Assembly: GCA_028095005.1 (NCBI GenBank)
Contig: CM051459.1
Span: forward strand, 134,131,657-134,195,656
From: Rhynchospora pubera
Lineage: Eukaryota; Streptophyta; Magnoliopsida; Poales; Cyperaceae
Length of the DNA stretch: 64,000 bases
Direction: 5' to 3'
Shown: positions 32,265 to 43,800 of the stretch, one piece after another
How positions within the stretch are numbered: the first letter of the stretch is position 1
How the letters are laid out: each line of letters begins with the position of its first letter
The notes under the pieces: generated by a model
Databases searched by the model: none
What the model was told of the DNA's origin: nothing
Seen by the model: only the letters and a program-made list of their open reading frames with translations
Translations under genes and position numbers: made by a program

Positions 32265-33649
32265 TTTGGTACATGTTTCTAATGCATGTCTGTCAGCCAA
32301 TAGCTTTTAGGTTTTTTTTTTTTCCGTTACTCTAAATGTTAATAGATTATTTGTCTTTACATATTGCATTGTTGTATTTTTTTTAAGCCTCTAATGAAGG
32401 AATTTGTCCTAAGAGCGAAATTTAATTCCCTCCCTCCGTATTTATGCATATTGCACATTATTAAGTCTACTTGAATTAAATATCGACATCATATAAATTT
32501 ATTCTCATCTGCAAAAAAATAATAATAATTAATACATTAAACTTTATGAATTCAGAAATAATAACATATTTTAATATTTTTTTTATTTGTAAGTTGAATA
32601 TCGAGCGAAGCTTGATTAGCCCCCCAGAATTGAACATGAGACTTTCTTAATTGATGTCAAGGGTAATGTTATTTGAAGACTTTCTTTGTCCTCTTTATTT
32701 GTTATCTGTGCCGCATATATCGAGCGAAACTCGATTTCTCCACCTAGTTTGTGGCACTAAAAAAGTGTGGCACCGGAACCTTGCTCTTAAAATATTAATA
32801 GATTAGAAGACATAAATATATAATACATACATTAAAAAAACAAATACATATCAAAAATCAAAATCTAAAAAATGTTGTGGTTAATTTATTTACAAAATTA
32901 GAATATATATATATTTTTTTTGACAAAATAGAAAAAGTAACAGAGGTGATGATTGATGGATCGATGACAGGTTGTGAGGTTGGCCGAACAGTGTCGGTTT
33001 GTGCATTTGCATGTGGTTCTTCAAACATTCATCTGTCTTCATCTCCTGCGCCTCTCTCTCTCTCAAGCTAAGCTGCTTTCTCATTACTCGTTTCTGATCT
33101 CTCTACCAACTGGCCTAATAGTAATAACCAAGCTTGGAGCTAAGCTAGCAACCGCCAACTGGCCCATTCCGTCTTTTTCTTCCATTTTGCATCCATGAGA
33201 GAATGTAGTGGTTGCCGTTACCAATTCTGGATAAGGAAACTTTTATTATTTTTTTTATGTAATCTTTCTTGGTTCTTTGAGAGTAATTAATTACTATTAG
33301 TCTTTATTTTTTTTGTCCTGATTATTAATTCTAATGATCTACTACCACTAGTATTGGATGATAATAAGTTCGTGACTTCTGATTCGTTTCAATCGATTTG
33401 ATATTACTTGAATTCCATCTCGCTCGATTTAGAATTTAATTTTATTTGGTTCATTCAAGTTTAAATCGCTAAATATATGATATCTCATATTTATACTGAT
33501 ATTTTGGCCAGACTTTACATCGAAATTGTGACTAAAACCGTGATATTATCTTGTTTTTCTGTTTGTTTGGCAAGATTGGATACTGTCGTGGAATTTGACT
33601 TGTCTTGTAGGAATTTGGTGGATCACGCATAATCATTGCATAAAATGGT
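32265..33649. other. Spacer between Helitron 2 and the next LTR-like block
   Basis: AT-rich, no gene recognised. A reverse copy of the GTGGCACCGGAACCTTGCTC motif (MITE family of 12190-12440) is at about 32750-32795. Confidence 0.45.
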
Positions 33650-35199
33650 AGATTTAAGAGAATCAAATAGCTAAATGGAAGCAATAGCATTGTAGAGCTC
33701 CTTGTAAGCTTTCCGGCGATCTTTGAATCACCTCAATCGGAGCCCGGATGAAGAAATTATGCTCAAAATACTATTTGTGCGCAATGCTGGCACAGGAATT
33801 CGGACCGAATTGGCATCAATTCGGACCGAATTGCGTCACAGAAAATTACAGAGAAGCTAATTCGGACCGAATTGTCTGGAATTCGGTCCGAATTGCTATA
33901 CAGGGAAGGTTTCCAGCTGTATTCCTAAGACGTTTTCTCTTATGGAAAGACCCCAATTTTGGCCTAAATCAGGGGAAAACGTTCCCAACCTGTCAAGGGG
34001 CCAGAGAGGAGTCTATATTAAGTTTATTCTTGCTTGAGGAAGGGAAATCCACCATTATCCATCAGCAGCCACCAATCTTCCACCTCTCAGCACCGTTCTC
34101 ACGCCGAAAGGTGTAGGATTTCCACCACCTCTCCACCATCACTCGACCATGGCAGCGATTTGGGAGCAGTTCTAGGCGCGGCAGCGTTAGATTCAACCCA
34201 ACCACGGCTTCGGACTTGATTCAAGTAGGAGTAAACCTGGATATTGTTGTATCTCTTCCTTTTCTCTTATTTATTCTTGTCATGGAGTTTGTATCTTGTT
34301 TTATTAGCATGATAGGTTAGATCTTTGTTGCTTTAGGGATAGATGTAGCCTAGAATTTGGTTTGCTTGGTTTGCTTGTCTTGTTGATGGACGAAACCAAT
34401 TATCTTTGGGAGTTTTATTGATTTGCTCGTGTTTTGTGTTTATTATTACTTGTGTTGCTCTGCTTGTGTACGGCCGCACTTGTTTGAGACATCAACTCAT
34501 TATAATAACTGAACCTTTCACTAGTATTTCAAGGTAAGTCAATGGCGAAAGTCGACCCGTTAGTAACCAAAAGTAAACACTTCTAGTTAGGCGGAAGTCT
34601 AGGTTAGATATCTCGCAGAAAATCATTGGTAAACTCGAGTAGGTCCACCGAACAACGAAAGTTGGGGGTGCAATGCACTCGATGAAGGTTGTTTAACACT
34701 AGATCCCATTCCAAATACCGTACCCAATAGGCGAAAGCGGAGGGTTAGGGAGTTAGGTTTGGCTAGATGGACCTTTGGCTTGAATAAATCAACAAAAGAG
34801 TAAACCACAGCATTTACACAGTGGAATTCGGTCCGGAATTCGGACCGAATTAGCAAGGCTGAATACGACATTGCTAAGTCTTGTGACTCTGTGACCAGAT
34901 CTAGGTGAAATCGAACCCTAAGGCACATTTATTATCATATTTTAAACCCTTTAAAATCCCAAAAATATTCTTTTAAACTGTTTTTCATCACTTTCATTCT
35001 TGCACTTGCATCTTTTTCATTTCGCCTTTTAGTTTGTAGCACCAATCATTTTCTAAACTTTTATTGTCTAGCTTTAACGAACAAATAGGATTAGTATTCA
35101 TCACCATCTCTTTGGGATCGACACCTTTGCTTTACTACGAACGTCTAGTCGAGTACAAGGTTTATTTGTTTGACCTTGGTTCACACCTCGATCAATATA
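33650..35199. repeat. LTR-like remnant with AATTCGGACCGAATT motifs, cut by the large retroelement
   Basis: It holds several copies of the near-palindrome AATTCGGACCGAATT or AATTCGGTCCGAATT (about 33799-33893 and 34827-34852). There is an LTR-end-like right part (CTCTTTGGGATCGACACC near 35108). A segment TTTGAATCACCTCAATCGGA near 33722 is related to 17450 onward. No partner LTR is seen, and the block stops at 35199 where the large LTR begins. It is probably a solo or truncated LTR. Confidence 0.45.
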
Positions 35200-37609
35200 T
35201 GTCTCGCACCTTTCGGCGCCCTCCCGGTGTTGATGGGTGACGGTGCCCGTTTGTGGCGGACTGAGGGCGGAAAAAGCATACGGATCAGATACCTCTCGCG
35301 GGCCTTAAGGTCACGATACGGCCGTCTCCTTTACGGGTGAGACAACTGTACGGCCTTAATGCTTCCCACGAGAGTTTATTATTTGGGGGGTTCGTCAGTT
35401 ATTCCAGTAGGCGCAAGCCCCTACTGTTAATTACCTCTGACATGGTCGAGAGAACCTCTAGATCTGGAAACTCAAAGGGATATCGGTGGATTCTATGTCT
35501 TTAAACGGCTAGGGAATTGTCTAATACAATTAGCGTTTACGGGGGACCTAAAGGACTTATTCTATTTTTGGTGTTTTGAGGTTTTTTAGTTTTTTGTTGT
35601 TTTTGGGGGTTATTCTTTTTTTTTTTTTTGGTTTTAGGATTATTCCTCTTTTTTTGTTGTTTTCTGACATATCAATGGATTTGATCGCAAGACAGTTGGT
35701 TCCGTGCCCTTGGTTTTGAAGTTGCCTTGGTAGATGTTGGGTTGTTGCCTTTGCAGAGGTTTCGGCTCGATGCCCTTCAATTGATGTGGGCCTGGTGTTC
35801 TCTATTTGATTTGGATCCTTGATTGCTGGAAGTTATCTCGATTTCTGGGTTCTGATATGAGGAATTTGAGTTCTTGCCACTTTGGTTTGTAATATGAGGA
35901 AATTGTGAGGAATTTGGGATTTGAGGATACGAGGAACCTGAGTTAGGCTCATGTTTAGGTTCTGATGACTTGGAGAGATTTCGCAGAGACCCTGTTCAGG
36001 TCTGAGCTTCGAGGAAGAAAGTTCAATGTGGTTGGTTTTAAGGCTCGTTTTTGGGAATTTTTGGGTTGGTCGTTTTCCTGAGAACGGGTGAATGACTCGA
36101 TACCAGTCGGCGACGGTAATATCGGCCATTCTATCTGTTATCATCATGTCCCTGATTATTGTTCCTGATAACAGTCTAACGCCTGACTGTAGAGGGCGTT
36201 ATTGAGGTGCGCGGGTGACGCTTGAGACAGAACCACTCTGGCAGTCTCGCACATCGAGGTTATACTCATCCGTTGGCATAGAGTATGTGGCTGACATCTT
36301 AATCACCTGATCAAGATATCATGGTCTGACTCCCACTGAGAGTTGATGTGCCTCGACCTCGTCGGTAAGCACTTCGGTAGCCAACCGAAAATTTGGGGTG
36401 GATGCCAGTATGATGCAGAGTTAGCCGCCCGTCAGAGATACGAGCGTGATGCTTGGAGCTGGGATGGAGAAAAATGCAATATGCACCTGGTTGCCAGCCA
36501 AGTGGGTCTAGTTAGAGGGTATATGATTCGGTTGCGACCCGAATCATTGGAAGGTCCATCTGATTGCCAATCAGATGTTGGTAACTTGGTTCCTGGTTTC
36601 TGGCTAGGATGTCAAGTTAGTCGGAAACATCGGGCCTTGGCGTATTGATGTTCTGAGGATTCAGCACGTGCCTTGGCTTGTTCTATACTGAATCCCGGTT
36701 AAGCGCGAGGGGCGGCTCTCCAGATCAAATTCTTCGTTGATCTGACCAGCCTTAAGAGCATTATGATTTGGGTGTTGACTGTTCAAATCGTCTCCTACCG
36801 ACAACTTGGTGGTCGCAGATTTCCCAAGCTGCTTTCATGAGGGCGATATGAAGTTCATATTTAGAAAGGAGATTCAAGTAGTCATCCGGAACTGGATTAT
36901 ATGTTTGGCCGGACTCCAGAATCGGGAGGGGGCCAGTGACTTGTTCAAATTGTCTCCTGAGATTGGTTCATGGGTTATGACATATCCGGATTATCTCATG
37001 AGGTCAGTTTGAGGCTTGTCTCTGAAGAGGGGACTCGTGTAGCTACCCAAGGTTGGTTGATATGTTTGTTTGGGCGCCAGAGTCTTGAAATGTGGTCCGT
37101 CAGGTTATGGTTCTGAAAGACAAAGATTGCCGTGTTGGAGTTTTTAGGGAGAACTCCTGAGTTATTCCCTTGGGATATCCCTGTTGCGGGTCTATTCAAT
37201 TAAAGTTCTTGAATATCAGGGGTTGTTGGGTGGATCTTGTCCCTATCACAAAACTATCCGAGTCTTGCTGCTTAAATCGCCAGGGTTTATGGTATCTGAA
37301 ATGGTTCCTCAGGTCATCCCAGACGGCCGGTTTAATGCTCTTTTTAGTCGGGTGGTTATCCAAATCGAATCCACTGGCAATTCGGGTAACCGGGGTCGAA
37401 AGGTTTTGGCTTAGACGCTCAGAACTTTAACTTCGCATCGTTGCTAATTTCATCTTCCCAAATGAAATGTTGGCCTTAGCTTTCTTGTTGTTTGCTCTCA
37501 GATTGAGGTCACTTGACCGCATTGGCGAAATACGATCAGTTTGTGTGTGTAGTCTCAATTCGACCTATTTCGTTTACGACCAGAGATTGTTTGTTTAGGT
37601 TTCCGCTAG

Positions 37610-37945
37610 GTTGGGTAGAACTGTTCCTCGGTTGTTTGGTTCCAATCTTGTCAGGACTTGGTTTCTCCGGGGTTCAGTGCTGTTTTGGTGTCGGTTTTGG
37701 GTTTATCTATTTTGTTTTAGTGAGCCTTGGTTAGTCTGTTCCTCGGGTCATAGGGTGCCAGTCTTGTCAGGATCTGGGTTACTCGTGGTACAAGACTATT
37801 CATTTTTGTTCTGGGTATTCCAGTGTTGGGGTTTTTGTTGATTGGTGCACCTTGTTAAGTTGGTCTGTTCCTCGGCTGATAGGTTCCGTCCTCGTCAGGC
37901 TCTGGGTCTACCGGGGTACAGGTTGGTTTTGGTGGAATTGGGTTG
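37610..37945. repeat. Three imperfect ~115-127-bp tandem units inside the LTR
   Basis: The marker TGTTCCTCGG recurs at about 37622, 37737 and 37864. Each is followed by a CTTGTCAGG- or CTCGTCAGG-type block and a GTTTCTCCGGGG / GTTACTCGTGG / GTCTACCGGGG variant. The same array is present in the right LTR at about 60756-61091. Confidence 0.75.
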
Positions 37946-40260
37946 TTCCTACCTACTGAAAAGGGATTTTGAGTCCCTAATCGGATTCTCGACGTTGAAC
38001 TGAATTCTTTTGGGTTTTGGTGGTCATCAGAGTTGGTCATGGAGTTTCAGGGTTTTACCCGATCCGGTCCTGCTCAGACAATTCCGGGTTTCGCCCCGCT
38101 AGGTCTCTTTAGGGATTGGTCTATTGGCTTTAATGAGTTTCGAGTTTCGGCTTGGCATTAGAGTATTGTCCGTCCCTTTATTGGTTTGATCTGAAAGGTT
38201 TAGGGTATGTGGGTTTTAGTTTTTTTGGCAATGGTTTCGGTGTAGCTGTGGTACCAAATATGTCATCTGTCGGATTTCGGCAATAATCCTTGATACCGTT
38301 GGGTTCCTCATATTTTTCCGGGTTCACAGGAATTTTCCATGTAGTTTTCTGAATTTCCCGTGATTTTTAAGGGTTTTTCCAAGGTTTCTGTTGAGATGGC
38401 AAGTTGTGGTTGCCCATTTAAAAGGTTAAAAAATGGTTTGGTCCTGATTTTGGTCATGATTTCAGCAGAATTAAATTCCTTGTAATTTTCTGAGTTTATT
38501 GGGATTTTTCCTCATATTTTCGGTGGGTTTTGGAAGTTTTCTGGGTTTCAGAATAATCCTGGAAATGACGTGGCAATCTCTGATTGGTCAGGTTCTGGAT
38601 TCTCCTTTTTAATTGTTCTGAACTGGTTTCGGCATGGTTTAGATCAGGGTTATGGTATGGTCAAATTCCTCATGATTTTCTGAGTCCATAGAAATTGGAT
38701 TTGTATTTTTCTGAGTCACGGTTGATTTTCTATGGATTTTCAAAGGTTTCCAGCAATATGATTGGTCCATGTCATTGAGAAATGACACGTGGCAGGATCC
38801 CATTGGTACAAGTCAGCCAGGGAAAAGAGTCAGCGCCATCCTAGAGCACAGTCATTAGGATGATTACGTGGCAGGCTCTGGTTTGTCTGTTCGACCCGTC
38901 AGTAATTCGTCATTCCATGATGCCATAGAAAATCTGAGAAAAAGGGACGACTTCGTTAAAAATAACCCAATCTCTCCGTGAATCGGGTTTATTCGTACAC
39001 CAGTGACTTCCTCAACTCGTAGGGTTTGCCGTCAGCAGCTATTCTTTTGTACACCGAGTTCAGGTAAATTATGAACATAACAAAAGGATCTCCTCATCTC
39101 TTCTCTTCTTCTTCGATCTGTCGAAAGTCACACGACCATGACTATTCCAATTGAGCGACACAGACCATCACGACACGTCAAGGGGTGTTTCGCCAAGAGT
39201 CGTGACATCCTACTCATACCGTGGGACCCATTTTTCGGCTGTCGAGCTTCCTCTACCGTCGCAATTAATCCCATCCGTCATGGCTAGGGTTTCGAAGGGC
39301 TGCATGGAAATTGCGATTCTCTAATGGAGTTGGCGTCGAGATGTATGGCTAGAGAGCACCATGACACATGTACGGCTCAAGGTTTATTGGCAATTTGCTT
39401 AGTGAAAGCCTCTGGCAAGGAACTCGACATCAGTCGAAATCTGTCACGGCAGTGAATTCCTGCATGTTGTAATCTGGCGACAGGGATAGCTTGGAGAGGT
39501 GTGTGAGAGTATAGTGGCGCTTACAATAACAGGAACCAACTGCCAATTGGGTCAATGAAGGTGAGTGGCATGGAATTTTGCCCCGATTTGGTCTCAGCCA
39601 TGGCAACGAGGTAATTTTTATGATCTTTTTAACTGTCATCGTTTGCTAGGGGGGGGGCTTGTTCATGAGAACATCATGTAGGCTATTTTGGCTAAGGATC
39701 AGGGCTTGAAAAGGGTTGGACAACACCTCCCCTGGATATGATGGTTTTAGTAAGGCAAGAGAGAGGCTTTAGAGGATTTAGCAGTTGTTATAAGGACTGA
39801 TTTTGGGCATCACACGGGTATGATTGAGGCTATTTGTTGGTGAGTTGGGAACTGAAAGTGAATAGGCAACATAACAGCTTGTAAGGCCTGGTTTTGTCAG
39901 GGCAAGAGAGAAGCATGGCCAAGACCAAATGGCTGTTTATGGAGGCTAGGTTTAAGCAATAAATCAACGTGATGGAGCCTATTTACTGAGGGATTAGGGG
40001 TTGGTAAAAATTTGGGCAGCATGATGGTTTGTATAGCTTGGTTTTGACAAGACAAGAGAGGGGTTTTAGAGGCTTCATGGTTATGTAGAGATGTGAGATA
40101 GGGAGGGTAATTGAGTTGGTTTCATGATTGTCGTTAGGGTTGAGTTTAGGTTGCAATTGGGCATGGTGAGGGTTTGTCTTTGAGTGGTTAGGGGTTGGCA
40201 GAAATTGGACAGCGTCACGGTTTGTAGGGCTTAGGTTTAGCTTCAAAAAGGGGGTCACCA

Positions 40261-40413
40261 TTTGAGTGCTTATTCTCACTCAAAAGGCCTTCATTCCAGG
40301 GAGCTTATTCTCTCCCTGGATGGTCTTCACAATGTATGTCTCAGAGAGCTTATTCTCTCTCTGAGACGTCTTCGAATGGTCTTCAATCCAGAGAGCTTAT
40401 TCTCTCTCTGGAT
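40261..40413 (-). other. Array of four hairpins with invariant 8-nt loop (left LTR)
   Basis: On the plus strand all four loops are CTTATTCT (minus: AGAATAAG). The stems differ but are perfectly paired: TTTGAGTG/CACTCAAA (40261-40284), TCCAGGGAG/CTCCCTGGA (40295-40320), GTCTCAGAGAG/CTCTCTGAGAC (40338-40367), ATCCAGAGAG/CTCTCTGGAT (40386-40413). The linkers share GGTCTTCA-type text. Compensated stem changes with a constant loop indicate selection or duplication of a structured RNA or DNA motif. A related longer hairpin with GGCCTTG/CAAGGCC arms is at about 40651-40683. Confidence 0.85.
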
Positions 40414-40853
40414 GGTCTTCATGGCTTGAGGCATTGAGAGGTACCTGCTGTCCTTGACAATTCCATTGATATGTTGTGTTTGTTTTTGTTTAATCACTTT
40501 TATTTCATTAAGCTTTTCGTTTATTTATTGTGTAAGAGAGGGGAAAAGGAGAGGTAGCAAGAAAAGTAACAAAGAAATTAAATGCAAAACAGAAAAGAAA
40601 AGGGAGGAGAATAAAAGCACATATACTTTGTGTAGAAATACATTCTCTCGGCCTTGAGCTCTATGTACAGAGAGCCAAGGCCCCTAGAACTTACATTTTT
40701 CCTTTCTTTGCAGCAACACACTTACAACGCTCCTTTTGACTAGCCTAACAACACTCTACTTTCCTCTTCTCTCTCTCTCACAGTGTTTGCTCAACACATG
40801 AGCTGTGTACAAGAAGTGTGTGAAGATGGAGGCAATATGTGGGGGTATTGAGG

Positions 40854-43800
40854 AGCTGAAGAAAGATGTGAAAGAGGCAGGGGTTCTGGGGTGTATAAGA
40901 AGGCTTTATGTGTATGAAGAGGCTGTGGGAAGCATCTCCTCTCTGTGTCTCTTCTTCTTTTTTTTTAGCATGGGGCTTCTTATATAGAATAAAGGCATGG
41001 ATTCCTGTAGATTGACACTTCTGCCCCTGGGGTCTTTTTGGCATTTCACATGGAATTTCGCTGCCGCATTTACTTCTCCACCAGTCTCTTCTGTTGCTTC
41101 ATGGTGTTGTCTTCATGTTTAATGAAAAGGCAATGCTTACTTTCTCATTTAATTAGTTCTAAAGTCTGTTCACTGCCAGCTATTTAAACATGAGTATGAT
41201 TTTATGATGTGACCATATAATCTCTATCTTCACTGGCTTCATCATTGTTGACTTGTAAACCCTGCACTGTTTCTGATTTTGCAATTCACTCAAGCATCTT
41301 ATTTGGTCTGATTTCCAAATCTGACGCTCAATGGGTGGGCCTAATTATCATTACAAGTGACAAGTTCACACTGCCATGCTTTAATTAAGCCTCCATGTTT
41401 CCAATTGATGCAGCTTGATCTTCAATCACTAACTCAATTCATTTCCTATTTATTTTGCTTTCTTTATTTCCTTAATCCTTGACTCTTGTACTATTGTCAT
41501 CTTGATTGATTTAGGTGAAGAACTTAATCCAGATAATTGCTTAAGCAACTGAATTTGGGTCTGACGTGGTTCAATTTAGGCCTGAGAAATGCAACCCATG
41601 ACTGTGCCTCCAATGCCACAATAAGCTTAATTGCGGCTATGGCTCAATTAAGCTTGATTGTCATAAATACTTCACAATCAAACTTGGTGCATACTCTCTT
41701 CCAGCATTGATTTCTCATGGATTGCTTCTATTCATTTTTGCGTACATGACTCATCACACAATTAATTCTGTCGTGCAGGGGAGAAGGAGGTCTTCAATTA
41801 GGCACTAGAATTGCGATTGTTTCACTTCCCGTTGCGTGGGCCCCAGTGTTCAGTCTCAGACGGTCATTGAATGTGAGGCTATCTTGCAAGAGAGAGAGGT
41901 AGTTGGAATAGTGATTTTCCTTTTTCGTGAGCTTGATTGATTCAGCAAAATTCGATTGATCACTGATTGCCTCCTCTCTATGGCAGGTGGGGTCCGTATT
42001 TGTAGCGCCGATATTGAATGCGAGAGAAGAGGTGTGCATCAGAGGCGAATAAAGGATGGAAGGGAGGAGGCTGACAGGAGGGGTCACGGAGTCAGTGAAA
42101 GAGAGACGGAATGGATGAGGCGATGAGCTACTGGGCCGAGAGACATTCATGGGCCGCTATCATCTTTTATTTTCTCTGGGCCTTCAGCATTTTGTAAATT
42201 GGGCTGCGGTTGTGTTTTTTTGTTTGCAAATTGGGTTCCCAGCGATACAAAGAGAAAAATGGGGTTTCAATTAGTCGGATCTGAATTGGTTGGTGCACGA
42301 ATCCTGATGCATCCAGGGTCGTTCAAAATACTGAATTCTCATTCCTTGTTGCTTCTTGATGTATAATCATATAATTTCATGTATAAATATACATAAAAAT
42401 CATACAATTATTTTTTCTTGTGTTGAGGCATGAATTGTGGTTTACATGGATCCAACGAAAAAAACATATTGCATTAATACTAAATTAACATTCTTTCGTT
42501 AATATTGACATTAATACAAATGTTGAAAATTGGAGCCAATTGTCTTGAAGTTTCGGTCATCACATCCATGCATGCATTTTCTGACTGATTCGGAATGATC
42601 TGAAATCGACTCTAGAAATTTATCCGTGCATCAAACGTCCAGCTTATTTGCCCATGGGGTTTCCAGATCCCATATAACAGTTTCTCAACTATGGCCAATT
42701 TTTAGGGTCAAACAAATGCCCCCCACCAGAACTGGTTGGGAGATCTAAGTTTTCGAGCAACCGGTTCTGGTGTCCTTGCAGATTGGCATTTATCCCTGAA
42801 ACGTTGCTATCTTGGTATTTCCGGATCGTCATCTTGGTTTCTTCCTTGACCCATTTGATCAATCGTGCTCATAACCCTTGAGTCTCTTTTTACAGTTCTT
42901 GTCATTTTTCCAATGAATTATATTTTGTCATGATCCTTCAGCAGTTCCCTTGTTTGTTTACTTCTGACATTACATCCATTCTTTATAGGGTTTCGACAAA
43001 GTGATATGCATTGTCTTTTCAGGTTTGAGAAATCCGGCGCTACTGTTCGGTCACACGTGCACATTCGCCACAGTCGCAGCCTCTTTTTTCTTTTTAATTC
43101 CCTTTTTCTTTTCTCTCTCCTCATTCTTCTTTCTCTCTTTCCTTTCTTCTTCCGAAACTCTCTCTTCTCCATTTCCTCACTATAACTACCGAAATTGCTA
43201 GCGGAGACGACGGTCGCTTCTCTCCTACTGTCAGTGAGTCAAGTTACCAGTCTGATCGTGCAGTTGAGGAGATCGAGGAGGTCGAAACTGATGCGGCATT
43301 GGAAGTTGTTCGTGAGCTTGGTGACGGCTGGGGTGCACCACCTGATCAAGAAATCCATGCATACTGGCGACCACTGCCTTCATATGATTGGGGGCTCAAC
43401 ACTACTTCGACTGAGCTTCCTGAGTTTGAGTGGCCATCTTGCTTCTACTTCTTCTGGCTCCCAGTGATTGTAGTGCTTGGTGCAGTAGCTTTTCACTTGT
43501 ACCTTTCGAGGGATAGGATTGACTGGAGAAAGTGATCATGCATGAGTCTGCTTCGGTTTAGCAGTGTTGTTGTTGTAGTTGCGGTTTGCTTATCTTGTTG
43601 CAGTTGTCTGTAGTCAAGATTGTAGCAGTTGCCATTCGTTGTTATTGCTTGCTTGCTGTGCTTGTAACTGTCGTTACTGCTACTGTTGTCGTTGTCGTTT
43701 GTGGTTGTTTTATCTTGTTTAAGGGACAAAATATAAACCCTGTTCATTATTTTTGTGCTGGTATAATGAACTAACCAGTGTTGGTTGAGTTATGGTTCAC

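Larger units (their letters stand above)
35200..40853 (-). repeat. Left LTR (sense 3' LTR), at least 5.65 kb
   Basis: It is nearly identical to 58345-64000. By eye I count about 26 differences (mostly transitions plus a few homopolymer length changes), about 0.5%. On the minus strand the LTR ends ..GCGAGACA, so on the plus strand it begins TGTCTCGC. The right border is unknown because its counterpart lies beyond the window. It may extend some way past 40853. Short open frames within it are conserved between copies only because the copies are young. None has a recognisable motif. Confidence 0.9.

Noticed and set aside
35833..36147. Minus frame of 104 codons identical in both LTRs, possibly a conserved LTR protein
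   Set aside because: Identity is explained by the youth of the LTRs. There is no recognisable domain, and similar chance frames occur throughout.
43080..43180. Polypyrimidine tract as the element's polypurine tract (left LTR border)
   Set aside because: It would make the LTR about 7.9 kb, and no TG..CA-compatible boundary is convincing. The border cannot be set without the other LTR's end.
43299..43535. Small putative membrane protein inside the retroelement
   Set aside because: One hydrophobic segment only, with no family resemblance, no context and overlapping alternative frames.
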